A stretch of 64,000 bases of DNA from an uncultured Campylobacter sp. (GCA_945873855.1 CAMCEN010000002.1:1-64000), one strand, 5' to 3'; counted from the first letter of the stretch, positions 8,210 to 17,995 are shown. Notes: generated by a model not told the origin, from the sequence alone. Numbers and translations: made by a program.

Positions 8210-9520
8210 CTATTTTTCTATAAGTTTTTTGTTTAATTTTTCTAAGACATCTTTTAAATTTTCCAAATCATCATAGATGTCCTTAACGATTTTACTAATA
8301 AATAATTTTTCATTGCTTAAATATTCTAAAATCAAATTATCATCAGCATCTCTAAATTTTTCATTATAATAATACCATGCCCACCATTCGCTGCTCTTCC
8401 ACCTTTTACTTTTACAATAATCACTTTCTTGTACAATATTTTTAAAACAACCATCATTTAATTCATTTTTTACTTTATCACTGCGTCTTAGACCAAAAAA
8501 TATATTATTGCATCTATTTTGTGGTTCTATGCAATAACAAATATAATTTCCATCGTGGTTTTTTTCATTATATCCTTTTAATTTTATAGAAAAAATTTTA
8601 TTATATTTTTTGTCAAATTTTGTTTCGTGAAATTCTATTTCCCAAACATCTTTCTTTATTGTTTCTTTTAAAGTTTCATAAACTTTGCTAAAAAATTCTT
8701 GTAATAAATTTACCTTTGTGTTTTTAAACTCACTATATATAGTTGCACAAAGCTCATAATTTTTTTTGATTTGCTCTTTTACTGTATCATTCGCCATTTT
8801 TTCTCCTTGATTTGTTAATTTTTTTACTGCTTTTTCGTATTGTGTGATTATTACATTTAAATCAGTTAAATTAACAATTTCATTTTTTACTTTATTTAGC
8901 CACTCTAAAATATGATTACAAACTATATGTTTGTAGCGAATTTTATCATTATCTTTTTCTAAAAAGCCATCTTTGATTTTAAAGCCATTTAAGCTTTCTT
9001 TGCTCGGTGTTTTACCATCATTAGGCGTAAGATATAAAACTAGAATTCCATCGTTATCTAATGATAAATTTTCTTTTTTAATAGTTTCTATATACCTATA
9101 TATTTGCTTATCTTGGTCGTTGGCATTACAAATTTTATTTTCTATGATTATGTGTTTATTGTCATCAGTGATATAAATATCAATTCTACCTTTTGTGTCG
9201 CCGTATTCTCTTCTACCTTTTGTGTCGCCGTATTCTATATAAACTTTTGCTCTTGAAGTATCAAACTCAAAGTCATTTGACACACAAATTTTTACAAACT
9301 CACGCAAAAACAAATCGCCTTGATAATGCAGTCCCTTTGGGTCAAGCAAAGAGGCTATAAATTTTGAGTGTTTTACTTCTTTTGTGTCAAGCACATTAAA
9401 AACATTATAATCATGAATTCCACGAGCTCTACGCTCTTTTACCTTATTTTCATATTCTTTATAAACCTTTTCAAACTCATCAAAAAACTTTTGATATTGT
9501 TCTTGTGTAAATTCAGTCAT
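8210..9520 (-). CDS. PD-(D/E)XK nuclease family protein
   Basis: 436-aa protein whose N-terminal half fits the PD-(D/E)XK superfamily type with PF14281-like architecture: an N-terminal HSKFIASLLDPKG motif, then RIDIYITDDNKHIIIENKI near residue 115, in which the Asp and the ExK triad would coordinate metal. The C-terminal half (about 230-436) is Lys-rich and helical and matches nothing I recognise. A very strong AGGAGG precedes the ATG. Proteins of this group are usually stand-alone accessory nucleases, often in defence islands; a restriction or anti-phage role is inferred only. It carries an in-frame 27-bp tandem duplication beside the active site, and its base composition is more A/T-rich than the flanking housekeeping genes. 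Confidence 0.85.
   Translation of the reverse strand: MTEFTQEQYQKFFDEFEKVYKEYENKVKERRARGIHDYNVFNVLDTKEVKHSKFIASLLDPKGLHYQGDLFLREFVKICVSNDFEFDTSRAKVYIEYGDTKGRREYGDTKGRIDIYITDDNKHIIIENKICNANDQDKQIYRYIETIKKENLSLDNDGILVLYLTPNDGKTPSKESLNGFKIKDGFLEKDNDKIRYKHIVCNHILEWLNKVKNEIVNLTDLNVIITQYEKAVKKLTNQGEKMANDTVKEQIKKNYELCATIYSEFKNTKVNLLQEFFSKVYETLKETIKKDVWEIEFHETKFDKKYNKIFSIKLKGYNEKNHDGNYICYCIEPQNRCNNIFFGLRRSDKVKNELNDGCFKNIVQESDYCKSKRWKSSEWWAWYYYNEKFRDADDNLILEYLSNEKLFISKIVKDIYDDLENLKDVLEKLNKKLIEK
9184..9237 (-). repeat. 27-bp in-frame tandem duplication in the nuclease gene
   Basis: Two successive 27-bp units, identical except for the last base, encode EYGDTKGRR then EYGDTKGRI. The duplication lies directly before the predicted catalytic Asp strand. 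It keeps the frame, so the gene stays open; slipped-strand change in copy number would alter loop length by nine residues. Confidence 0.85.
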
Positions 9521-9599
9521 TTTACCATACCTCCTAATACAGAAAAAAAGTCACAACTGCTGCGCAAAAATAAACACTGATATAAAGAAGTTTTTTAGC

Positions 9600-9852
9600 T
9601 AGGAATTCTAGAATTCCTATAATCTAAAATTCCCAGAACACAATCTAAAATTCCTAAGCAAAATTCTAGGAATTCTAGATCGTAAGAATTCTACAAGGAA
9701 TTCTAGAATTCCTAGGGCTTAAATACCCCCTAACCCCCAAAAACTAGAATTCCAAAAACTAGAATTCCCAAAAACTAGAATTCCCAAAAACTAGAATTCC
9801 CAAAAACTAGAATTCCCAAATCTAGAATTCCTAGTAGGAATTCTAGTTTTGT
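9600..9852. repeat. Palindrome array with tandem AAAACTAGAATTCCC units
   Basis: The gap of about 340 bp between the nuclease gene and gapA holds no gene. It contains several GAATTCTAGAATTC palindromes, one TACCCCCTAACCCCC box (about 9724-9738), and then five tandem units of about 17 bp (CCAAAAACTAGAATTCC) at about 9736-9820. A repeat-derived stretch runs up to the gapA stop codon. Confidence 0.85.
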
Positions 9853-9858
9853 CCTAGC

Positions 9859-10848
9859 TTATTTGCTAATAAAGCCCGCCATTTCTACTAGGCGCTTTGA
9901 ATAGCCCCATTCATTATCATACCACGCCATTACCTTTATCATATCACCACAAATCACTTGCGTAAGGTCAGCGGCCACGATAGAGCTATAAGCGCAGGTC
10001 ATAAAATCTGTGCTAACTCTTTCGTCAAAATCTACTAGCATAATGCCTTTTAGGCTTTCTTTACTAGCTTTTACAAAAGTCTCATTTAGCTCTTCTTTGC
10101 TAGTTTTTTTGCCTAAAACTGCTGTTAAATCCACCATTGAGACATTTGGCACAGGTACCCGCACGCTTTGTCCGTGAAGTTTGCCCTCTAAGCTTGGCAT
10201 TACTAGCTTCATGGCTTTTGCAGCGCCAGTGGTCGTTGGGATTATATTTTGCGCTGCAGCACGGCTTCTGCGCAGATCACGGCATTTGACATCTACTAGG
10301 CTTTGGCCGTTTGTGTAGGCGTGGATCGTGGTCACCAAGCCTTTTTCTATACCAAAGTTATCTTCTAGCACCCTCGTAACTGGGCCTAAGCAGTTTGTGG
10401 TACAGCTTGCATTTGAGATGATTTTTTGCCCAGCGTAAGTGTTTGTATTTACACCTAAAACGAAAGTTGGAGTATCATCTTTTGCTGGAGCGCTCATTAT
10501 TACTTTTTTTGCGCCTTGTTTAAGGTAGGCTTCGCATTTTTCGGTGGTTAAAAACTTGCCAGTACACTCAAGCACCACATCAATGCCACTAAGATCCAAA
10601 TCTTCAATATTTCTAGTGCTATATACTCGCACTTTGCGGCCGTCTATTGCGATGTGATCATCATCAAGAACTTCTACTTCTTTGTTAAACTCGCCATGAA
10701 CTGTGTCGTATTTTAGCAAATAGCGAGTTACTTTGCGCTCTGCGGTGTCGTTTATGATGCATAGTTCGTAGTTTGGGTCATTTTCTATGATGCGAGCTGC
10801 GCAGCGTCCTATGCGCCCAAAGCCGTTAATTGCGATTTTTAGTGCCAT
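9859..10848 (-). CDS. gapA: Glyceraldehyde-3-phosphate dehydrogenase, type I
   Basis: NAD-dependent enzyme that interconverts glyceraldehyde 3-phosphate and 1,3-bisphosphoglycerate in the cytoplasm. The 329-aa length is normal. The Rossmann motif INGFGRIGR is at residues 7-15, Asp34 lies in the adenosine-binding IND motif, and the catalytic Cys149 lies in SNASCTTNCL. The conserved WYDNEWGYS is near the C-terminus. It is divergent from nadD across a short promoter region, and pgk and tpiA lie 1.6 kb away on the other strand, so the glycolytic genes are split between two transcription units. Campylobacter mostly runs this step for gluconeogenesis. Confidence 0.97.
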   Translation of the reverse strand: MALKIAINGFGRIGRCAARIIENDPNYELCIINDTAERKVTRYLLKYDTVHGEFNKEVEVLDDDHIAIDGRKVRVYSTRNIEDLDLSGIDVVLECTGKFLTTEKCEAYLKQGAKKVIMSAPAKDDTPTFVLGVNTNTYAGQKIISNASCTTNCLGPVTRVLEDNFGIEKGLVTTIHAYTNGQSLVDVKCRDLRRSRAAAQNIIPTTTGAAKAMKLVMPSLEGKLHGQSVRVPVPNVSMVDLTAVLGKKTSKEELNETFVKASKESLKGIMLVDFDERVSTDFMTCAYSSIVAADLTQVICGDMIKVMAWYDNEWGYSKRLVEMAGFISK

Positions 10849-10864
10849 TGTCTATCCTTTTTTT

Positions 10865-10873
10865 TGGTATAAT
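10865..10873 (+). promoter_or_regulatory. Extended -10 promoter for nadD operon
   Basis: TGGTATAAT, an extended -10 (TG-n-TATAAT) of the kind used by Campylobacter sigma-70, 47 bp upstream of the nadD TTG start. On the other strand TGCTAAAAT (about 10883-10891) is a comparable -10 for gapA, so the two promoters are divergent and close together. Confidence 0.65.
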
Positions 10874-10919
10874 TTTGCGTGATTTTAGCAAAATTTTATT
10901 TAAAATGGAGAAAAATTCT

Positions 10920-11462
10920 TTGAATATCGCTATTTTTGGAGGATCGTTTGATCCGCCGCATACTGGGCACGATGAGATTGTAAAAGCTGCGCTAAATACT
11001 TTAGACATTGGTAAGCTCATCATCATACCTACTTTTTGCTCACCTTTTAAAGATAGTTTTTGCGCCACACCTGCTATGCGCTTAAAGTGGTGCAAAGAGC
11101 TTTGGGCAGGGAATTCTAGAGTTTACATTAGCGATTTTGAGATAAAAAAAGCTGAGCCCACAGCTAGTATTACAAGCGTAAGGCATTTTAAAAAGCTTTT
11201 AAATCCTAGCAAAATATACCTTATAATAGGCGCTGATTGCATAGAGAGCTTGCATCTTTGGAGAGAATTTGAGAAGTTAGATAAAATGGTGGAATTTGTA
11301 ATTGCTACAAGAAAAGATTTTTTAATCAAAGATAGCTTTAAAGCCTTGAAAAAACTAGAAATAAATGCTAATATATCATCATCGTTTATAAGGCAAAGTT
11401 TAGATTTTAGCGCAGTTTCGCCCAAAATTGCAGATGAAGTAAAGGGAATTTATGTTAAATAG
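10920..11462 (+). CDS. nadD: Nicotinate-nucleotide adenylyltransferase
   Basis: Converts nicotinate mononucleotide and ATP to deamido-NAD. The nucleotidyltransferase motif GGSFDPPHTGH lies at the N-terminus and the ISSSxIR-type motif (ISSSFIRQ) near the end. I chose TTG at 10920 because GGAG lies 9 bases upstream and the protein then begins MNIAIFGGSF, as in homologues, giving 180 aa. The in-frame ATG at 10905 has no ribosome site and its own GGAG would be inside the gene; it remains possible (185 aa). The 3' end overlaps rsfS by 11 nt, indicating an operon. Confidence 0.93.
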   Translation: MNIAIFGGSFDPPHTGHDEIVKAALNTLDIGKLIIIPTFCSPFKDSFCATPAMRLKWCKELWAGNSRVYISDFEIKKAEPTASITSVRHFKKLLNPSKIYLIIGADCIESLHLWREFEKLDKMVEFVIATRKDFLIKDSFKALKKLEINANISSSFIRQSLDFSAVSPKIADEVKGIYVK

Positions 11463-11778
11463 AGTTGAAAGAATAATAAGAATTCTAGATGATAAAAAGG
11501 CTGAGGATGTAGAGGCCATAGACATGAGCGGTCGTGAATACATCGCAAAATATGTGATAATCGCAACCACGCTTCACTCTCGCCATGCTTTTAGCCTAGC
11601 TGATGAGTTAGCAAGAGGGCTAAAGCCAGCAGGCGAGAAGTTTTTAGGGACTGAAATGAGCGATGATTGGTGCGTGATTGATCTAGGCGATATTATTATT
11701 CATTTAATGAGTGCAAATTATAGAGCAAAGTATGATATAGAAAAGTTTTTAGCTGAACTTAAAGCAAATAAGGAGTAA
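11452..11778 (+). CDS. rsfS: Ribosomal silencing factor RsfS
   Basis: 108-aa protein of the Iojap/RsfS family, which binds ribosomal protein uL14 and blocks subunit joining when nutrients are short. Typical motifs are seen: ATTLHSRHAFSLADEL, GTEMSDDWCVIDLGDIIIHL and a final YDIEKFL. Length is normal. It overlaps the end of nadD, the usual partner gene in many bacteria, and is followed after 2 nt by a tautomerase gene. Confidence 0.95.
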   Translation: MLNRVERIIRILDDKKAEDVEAIDMSGREYIAKYVIIATTLHSRHAFSLADELARGLKPAGEKFLGTEMSDDWCVIDLGDIIIHLMSANYRAKYDIEKFLAELKANKE

Positions 11779-11780
11779 AA

Positions 11781-11981
11781 ATGCCAGTAATTAGTGTAAA
11801 AATGGCAGGCAAATTGCCTAGCAAGGCTGAGCTAGACGCAGTTGCAAGTGAAATCACAGAGGTTTTTGTAAAACGCCTTGGCAAGGCAAAAGAAAGGGTA
11901 GTGATAAACTTTAGCGAAGTTGATGAGGATGCGTTTTATTTTGGAGCAAAAAGCGTGGGGGATATAAAAAAGGGCTTGTAA
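11781..11981 (+). CDS. 4-oxalocrotonate tautomerase family protein
   Basis: 66-aa protein beginning MPVISVKMAG. After removal of Met, Pro1 is the general base of 4-OT family tautomerases, and the beta-alpha-beta length is right. The natural substrate is unknown; the family covers keto-enol tautomerisation of 2-hydroxymuconate-like acids. The start is 2 nt after the rsfS stop and has AAGGAG. A second, different tautomerase lies at 30135. The next small membrane gene starts 2 nt after its stop. Confidence 0.9.
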   Translation: MPVISVKMAGKLPSKAELDAVASEITEVFVKRLGKAKERVVINFSEVDEDAFYFGAKSVGDIKKGL

Positions 11982-11983
11982 TA

Positions 11984-12148
11984 ATGCTAGATTTAATAAA
12001 AAACATAGGTCTAGGGCTTTTTGTAAATGGTAGTTTTGCCTTGATGAATGGCAATTTTGATATAGCAAGTTTTATTATTACCTTTGGTAGCATTGCTTTA
12101 ATGTGGGCTTGTATATATCTTAGCAAAAGGAGAAAAAATGGAGCTTAA
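11984..12148 (+). CDS. Small membrane protein 1 (54 aa)
   Basis: First of four tiny reading frames between the tautomerase gene and pgk. The product has a hydrophobic N-terminal half (NIGLGLFVNGSFALM) and a clear membrane segment (IASFIITFGSIALMWACIYL) followed by KRRK, which predicts a cytoplasmic C-terminus. Its 3' end overlaps the next frame by 11 nt. No family recognised. The tight packing, hydrophobicity and positive-inside tail argue that it is real. Confidence 0.65.
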   Translation: MLDLIKNIGLGLFVNGSFALMNGNFDIASFIITFGSIALMWACIYLSKRRKNGA

Positions 12149-12257
12149 TCAAACTGTTTTGAACATAATGGCTATAATCACAATAGCGTTGTGTGTTTAT
12201 GTTGGATTTTTGCTCATAAAACAATCAAAAAGTGATAAGCAATTACAAGCAAAATGA
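12138..12257 (+). CDS. Small membrane protein 2 (39 aa)
   Basis: Preceded by an excellent AAAGGAG. The product has one membrane segment (VLNIMAIITIALCVYVGFLL) followed by a polar, basic tail (KQSKSDKQLQAK). It overlaps the previous frame by 11 nt and the next by ATGA. Unknown function. Single-span peptides of this size are often accessory subunits of membrane complexes, but nothing here names the partner. Confidence 0.65.
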   Translation: MELNQTVLNIMAIITIALCVYVGFLLIKQSKSDKQLQAK

Positions 12258-12346
12258 CTTTAACTAATATTTTGTTAATAATTGCTCTTATTGCTGGTTT
12301 TAGCGTGATGTTTTGGGCAGTTACTGGCACGGCAAAAGCCAAATAA
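12254..12346 (+). CDS. Small membrane protein 3 (30 aa)
   Basis: Starts at the ATGA overlap with the previous stop. The 30-aa product is almost entirely one membrane segment (TNILLIIALIAGFSVMFWAV) with a short tail TGTAKAK. Translation probably depends on re-initiation, since no separate strong Shine-Dalgarno is seen. Unknown function. Confidence 0.55.
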   Translation: MTLTNILLIIALIAGFSVMFWAVTGTAKAK

Positions 12347-12362
12347 ACCAGAAAGTTAAAAA

Positions 12363-12473
12363 ATGAGTTTTCATACACTAGGTCTGCTTTTTATGCTAAG
12401 TTTGATATCTTGCGTAAGCATAGCTATCCTAGGAAGTATTTTAAAAACCAAATCAAAAAAGGAAATAAAATGA
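12363..12473 (+). CDS. Small membrane protein 4 (36 aa)
   Basis: Single membrane segment ([20 protein letters not shown]) followed by a basic tail ([10 protein letters not shown]). It begins 16 nt after the previous stop, and its TGA overlaps the pgk ATG, so pgk translation may be coupled to it. The Cys in the hydrophobic stretch could suggest a lipobox, but the context LISC lacks the preceding basic n-region. Unknown function. Confidence 0.6.
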   Translation: MSFHTLGLLFMLSLISCVSIAILGSILKTKSKKEIK

Positions 12474-13678
12474 GCGAAATCGTTTCAATAAAAGAATTAG
12501 ATTTTAAAGCCGGTAGTAGAGTGCTTATGCGCTGCGATTTTAACACCCCTATGGATGAGTTTTGCAATATCACAGATGATCGCAGAATCTCAAGCGCAAT
12601 CCCTACAATTCGCTATTTGCTAGATCAAAACTGCTCTATTATCCTAGCTAGCCACTTAGGCAGACCAAAAAACGGCTGGGATGACAAGCTCTCACTTTTG
12701 CCAATAGCAAAGCGCATGAGCAGGCTTTTAAATAGAGAGGTAATTTTAGCAGAAGATGTAGTAGGCAAAGACGCCAAAGAAAAAGCCGCAAACCTAAAAG
12801 CCGGCGATATAATGATGCTAGAAAACCTTCGCTTTGAAAAAGGCGAGACCAAAGATGATGAAAAGCTTGCTGGCGAGCTTGCTAGTATGGCTGAGTACTA
12901 TATAAATGATGCCTTTGGCGTGTGTCATAGAGAGCATGCTAGCGTGCATGCTATTACAAAGTGCTTTGATGATGAGCATAAGGCAGCTGGATTTTTGCTT
13001 ATTAAAGAAGTAGAGTTTGGACAAAATCTAATCCGCCATCCTAGCCGCCCCTTTGTAGCTGTAACTGGCGGCTCAAAGGTAAGTGGCAAGCTTCAAGCCC
13101 TAACAAACTTGCTGCCAAGAGTAGATAAGCTAATAATCGGCGGTGGTATGGCCTTTACCTTCTTAAAAGCCCTTGGAATTGATATAGGAAATTCACTTTT
13201 AGAAGAAGACTTGGTTGAAGAAGCAGCAAATATTTTGCTTCGCGGCAAAGAACTAGGCGTAAAAATCTACTTGCCAGTTGATGTGGTGGCTGCTCAAAGC
13301 TTTAGCAACGATAGCGCGATAAAATATGTCCCAGTCCAAGAAATACCAGCAGGCTGGATGGGACTAGACATCGGACCAGCGAGTGTGAGGCTCTTTAAAG
13401 AAGCGATTGCCGATGCGCATACTATCTGGTGGAATGGACCTATGGGCGTGTTTGAAATGGATAAGTTTAACAAAGGTAGCATAAAAATGAGCCACGCAAT
13501 CGCTGAGAGCTACGCTACTACAGTAGTCGGTGGTGGTGATACAGCTGATGTTGTCGAGCGAGCAGGCGATACTGATGAGATAACTTTTATTAGCACCGGC
13601 GGTGGCGCATCACTAGAGCTAATCGAGGGCAAGGAACTACCTGGCGTTAGAGTGCTACTTAAAAAAGGCTTTGAATAA
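12470..13678 (+). CDS. pgk: Phosphoglycerate kinase
   Basis: Interconverts 1,3-bisphosphoglycerate plus ADP and 3-phosphoglycerate plus ATP. The 402-aa product starts [12 protein letters not shown], and AAGGAAAT precedes the ATG. A longer upstream reading is excluded because it would read through the small membrane gene. Motifs: [27 protein letters not shown], and [10 protein letters not shown] near the C-terminal nucleotide site. The stop overlaps the tpiA start by one base. Confidence 0.97.
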   Translation: MSEIVSIKELDFKAGSRVLMRCDFNTPMDEFCNITDDRRISSAIPTIRYLLDQNCSIILASHLGRPKNGWDDKLSLLPIAKRMSRLLNREVILAEDVVGKDAKEKAANLKAGDIMMLENLRFEKGETKDDEKLAGELASMAEYYINDAFGVCHREHASVHAITKCFDDEHKAAGFLLIKEVEFGQNLIRHPSRPFVAVTGGSKVSGKLQALTNLLPRVDKLIIGGGMAFTFLKALGIDIGNSLLEEDLVEEAANILLRGKELGVKIYLPVDVVAAQSFSNDSAIKYVPVQEIPAGWMGLDIGPASVRLFKEAIADAHTIWWNGPMGVFEMDKFNKGSIKMSHAIAESYATTVVGGGDTADVVERAGDTDEITFISTGGGASLELIEGKELPGVRVLLKKGFE

Positions 13679-14379
13679 TGATATTTGCGGCAAATTTCAA
13701 GTCTAATCACAGCAGAGCTAGCTTTAAAGAATATGCTGGGATTTTAGGCGATTTTTGGAGCGAGTTTGATAAAAAAAATGATGAAATAATAATCTTTCCG
13801 CCCTTTTCTGCCTTTTGTGGCTGTGCTTTAAGAGGCGAGAAAATCAGCCTTGGAGCGCAAAACTTTTATCCAGCAGATAACGGCGCATTTACAGGCGAGA
13901 TCTGTGCTGATATGCTTAGCGAGTTTGGTATAAACTCTGTGCTAGTAGGACACAGCGAGCGCAGAGCCTTGGGCGAAGATGACGAGTTTGTAAGAGCAAA
14001 GTTTGAATTTGCCAAGGCTAAACTCTGGCGTGTGGTACTTTGCGTGGGCGAAGATGATATCGTTCACATGAACGGTAACACTTGCGAGTTTTTAGAAAGC
14101 CAGCTTGAAGGCATTGATTTAGCTTACGAAAAACTTATAATCGCCTACGAGCCAATCTGGGCAATAGGCACAGGCAAAAGCGCAAAGCCTGAAATAATCG
14201 CTGAAATTCTAGAATTCCTTAGTTTAAAAACAAAAGCGCCTTTGCTTTATGGAGGCAGCGTAAATGCTAGCAATATCGCTATGATCACGCAAATACCGCA
14301 CTGCGCAGGTGTTTTAGTAGGCTCAGCAAGCTGGCAAGTACAGAGCTTTATTGATCTAATCAAAGCTAGCAAAGCGTGA
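13678..14379 (+). CDS. tpiA: Triosephosphate isomerase
   Basis: Interconverts dihydroxyacetone phosphate and glyceraldehyde 3-phosphate. The 233-aa length is short but usual for Campylobacter. Active-site residues are visible: Lys8 in NFKSN, His92 in VGHSERR and Glu158 in [11 protein letters not shown]. Directly coupled to pgk (TAATG). A copy-like piece of the window palindrome is present inside the gene (EILEFL codons near 14208-14218). Confidence 0.96.
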   Translation: MIFAANFKSNHSRASFKEYAGILGDFWSEFDKKNDEIIIFPPFSAFCGCALRGEKISLGAQNFYPADNGAFTGEICADMLSEFGINSVLVGHSERRALGEDDEFVRAKFEFAKAKLWRVVLCVGEDDIVHMNGNTCEFLESQLEGIDLAYEKLIIAYEPIWAIGTGKSAKPEIIAEILEFLSLKTKAPLLYGGSVNASNIAMITQIPHCAGVLVGSASWQVQSFIDLIKASKA

Positions 14380-16003
<1,624 letters not shown>

Positions 16004-16033
16004 GAATTCTAGAATTCGCTAAAAGGAATGAAA

Positions 16034-16423
16034 ATGAAATATGACAAAATTACAGAAGCTTCAATTGATGAGCTAATGGAGATTTTTTATGAAAAAATCC
16101 GTGAAGATGATCGTGGCTTAGGTGAGATTTTTAATGCTAAAATCGGCACAGATGATGAGAGTTGGAAAGTTCACAAGGCAAAAATTGCAAATTTTTGGTA
16201 TGGTATGATGCTTGGCAGTGGAAATTTCGCTGGAAATCCTATGAGAGCGCATGCTGATTTAATGGAAGAAAATCCCTTTAAGCCTGAAATGTTTGATTTT
16301 TGGCTAGGGCTTTTTAAAGAAAGTTTAAACGAGCTTTACACTGATGAAGTAGCAGATGATTTTTACGCAAGGGCTGCTGGTATCGGCCAGAGATTTAGAT
16401 ACCTGCTTTTTGGAATGATGTAA
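16034..16423 (+). CDS. Group III truncated haemoglobin
   Basis: 129-aa haem protein similar to Ctb of C. jejuni, which binds oxygen and NO. The start at 16034 is chosen for its AAGGAATGAAA leader (an ATG six bases earlier is possible). Family residues are present: Tyr in IFYEKIR (B10), VHKAKIANFW with the E-helix His, proximal His in MRAHADL, and Trp in FDFWLGLFKES (G8). It sits between nifS and nifU with gaps of 30 and 13 nt, so it is cotranscribed with Fe-S assembly genes. That position suggests protection of cluster assembly from NO or oxygen, which is inferred. Confidence 0.93.
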   Translation: MKYDKITEASIDELMEIFYEKIREDDRGLGEIFNAKIGTDDESWKVHKAKIANFWYGMMLGSGNFAGNPMRAHADLMEENPFKPEMFDFWLGLFKESLNELYTDEVADDFYARAAGIGQRFRYLLFGMM

Positions 16424-16436
16424 TAAAGGATAAAAA

Positions 16437-17441
16437 ATGGCAAAAAATAATCTAATAAATCAAAATATCTGGGCTGAGTATTCAAAAAAAGTCCAAGATT
16501 CGATGAATAATCCACGCAATATGGGTGAAATAACAGAAGAACAAGCTGAGGCGATGGGCTGCAAGCTAATAGTAGCTGATTTTGGTGCAGAGGCCTGCGG
16601 TGATGCGGTGCGTCTATACTGGGCGGTAGATCCAAACACCGATATTATAAAAGAAGCAAAGTTTAAAAGCTTTGGCTGTGGAACAGCGATAGCAAGCAGT
16701 GATTACATGGCTGAGCTTTGCCGTGGCAAAAGGGTTGAAGAAGCGGTAAAAATCACAAACCTTGATGTTGAAAGGGCTATGCGTGATGATCCAGACACCC
16801 CAGCTGTCCCACCGCAAAAAATGCACTGCTCGGTTATGGCTTATGATGTAATCAAGCGAGCAGCGTCTCAGTACATGGGCGTAGATCCTGAGCATTTTGA
16901 AGATCAAATCATCGTGTGCGAGTGCGCTAGAATCAGTCTTGGCACGATAAAAGAAGTAATCAAGCTAAATGATCTAAAAACCGTGGAGCAAATCACAGAA
17001 TACACAAAAGCAGGTGCTTTTTGTAAAAGCTGTATAAAGCCTGGTGGACATGAGAAAAGAGAGTATTATCTAGTGGATATTTTAGCTGAGACTAGGGCTG
17101 AGATGGAGGCTGAGCGCATGAAAGCTGTGGCTGATGCTAAGGTTAGTGCCTTTGGCTTAGAGAGTGATCTAGCATTTGAAGAGCTTACTGTGATTAAACA
17201 GCTAAAAGCAATCGAGGCTTTAATAGATGAAAATATCCGTCCTATGCTACAAATGGATGGTGGCGATATGGAGGTCATCGATATACAAAAAGCAGATGAT
17301 GGTAAGATAGATGTGTATATCCGCTATATGGGAGCGTGTTCTGGCTGTTCGCATGGAGGTGCTGGTGGTGGCACACTAATAGCGATTGAGAATATGCTTA
17401 CAACGACACTAAGTCCAAATATACGCATAATGCCGGTGTGA
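16437..17441 (+). CDS. nifU: Fe-S cluster assembly scaffold NifU (three-domain)
   Basis: 334-aa scaffold with three parts. The IscU-like N-terminal domain has ligands in EACGD, FGCGTAIAS and KMHCSVMA. The central [2Fe-2S] ferredoxin-like domain has CECARISLGTIKEV and FCKSCIKPGGHE. The Nfu C-terminal domain has GACSGCSHGGAG. It receives sulfur from NifS and builds clusters for transfer to apoproteins. Downstream lies a long imperfect inverted repeat. Confidence 0.96.
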   Translation: MAKNNLINQNIWAEYSKKVQDSMNNPRNMGEITEEQAEAMGCKLIVADFGAEACGDAVRLYWAVDPNTDIIKEAKFKSFGCGTAIASSDYMAELCRGKRVEEAVKITNLDVERAMRDDPDTPAVPPQKMHCSVMAYDVIKRAASQYMGVDPEHFEDQIIVCECARISLGTIKEVIKLNDLKTVEQITEYTKAGAFCKSCIKPGGHEKREYYLVDILAETRAEMEAERMKAVADAKVSAFGLESDLAFEELTVIKQLKAIEALIDENIRPMLQMDGGDMEVIDIQKADDGKIDVYIRYMGACSGCSHGGAGGGTLIAIENMLTTTLSPNIRIMPV

Positions 17442-17487
17442 TTTTCTTTAAATTGTCTGTAAATTGTTATTAGTGACGGATTGCGAC

Positions 17488-17556
17488 TAATCTAGCTTAG
17501 GCGCTTTGCTTGATGAACTATCTGTTCTATCTGCGCAAAGCACCTAAGCTAGATTA
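17488..17556. repeat. 22-bp inverted repeat with 25-nt loop
   Basis: Left arm 17488-17509 (TAATCTAGCTTAGGCGCTTTGC trimmed of flanks) pairs with right arm 17535-17556 with a single mismatch. The stem is longer than a normal terminator and no T-run follows. Smaller hairpins follow: ATCCAC-TTCG-TGTGGAT (about 17577-17603) and a CCAC-TTCG-TGG stem near 17682. It may be the nifU transcript end or the remnant of a mobile element. Confidence 0.75.
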
Positions 17557-17905
17557 ACCGCACTACGCCTATTCTAAAATTTATCCACTTCGTGTGGATT
17601 TAAATTTTTAGAATTCCATTTAAAATTCGCGATGCGACTCAAAAAATTGCCTAGCGTGCCACGCTTTTATTTTGATTGCCACTTCGTGGATAAAATCTTA
17701 ACCTAGAATTCCTAGGGAATTCTAGAATTCCCTACACTAGAATTCCTTATAGAATTCCCTAGATTATCAAAACTAAATTTTAAAAATTCTACCCACATTA
17801 GTTTTAATTGATATTTTTTAAAAATAAAAACTCTAAGGAATTCTAGAATTCCCTGCTCTTAAATTAGCTCTAGAATTCTCTAAAATTTCTCAAATAAAAT
17901 ATAGT
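17557..17905. repeat. Hairpins and palindromes between nifU and the monooxygenase operon
   Basis: No gene. It contains two TTCG-loop hairpins, an internal segment with CGCGATGCGACTC and GTGCCACGC, and about six copies of the GAATTCTAGAATTC palindrome at 17700-17760 and 17830-17880. Confidence 0.75.
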
Positions 17906-17914
17906 AAAAAAGTA

Positions 17915-17944
17915 TATTATATTATAAAACTTTATTATATAATA
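17915..17944. promoter_or_regulatory. A/T-rich inverted repeat, possible operator
   Basis: Two 14-bp arms, TATTATATTATAAA and TTTATTATATAATA, are complementary at 12 of 14 positions around a 2-base centre. The site ends 22 bp upstream of a strong -35 element (17967), a sensible place for an activator or repressor. No regulator gene adjoins the operon. Confidence 0.4.
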
Positions 17945-17966
17945 ATTAAAAATTCTATAAAAATAC

Positions 17967-17995
17967 TTGACTTTAAAAAATATTTTTGTTAATAT
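17967..17995 (+). promoter_or_regulatory. Strong sigma-70 promoter of the flavin monooxygenase operon
   Basis: -35 TTGACT (17967-17972), 17-bp spacer, -10 TAATAT (17990-17995) with an extended TG at 17987-17988. Transcription would start about 20 bp before the AAGGAG of the first gene. It is one of the best-formed promoters in the window. Confidence 0.7.

Noticed and set aside
9600-9852. CRISPR-like array of short repeats
   Set aside because: Spacers are not unique, units are only about 17 bp, and no cas genes are near; they are tandem palindrome units.
10826-11095. 89-aa frame opposite nadD
   Set aside because: Antisense shadow of nadD and its promoter; no supporting features.
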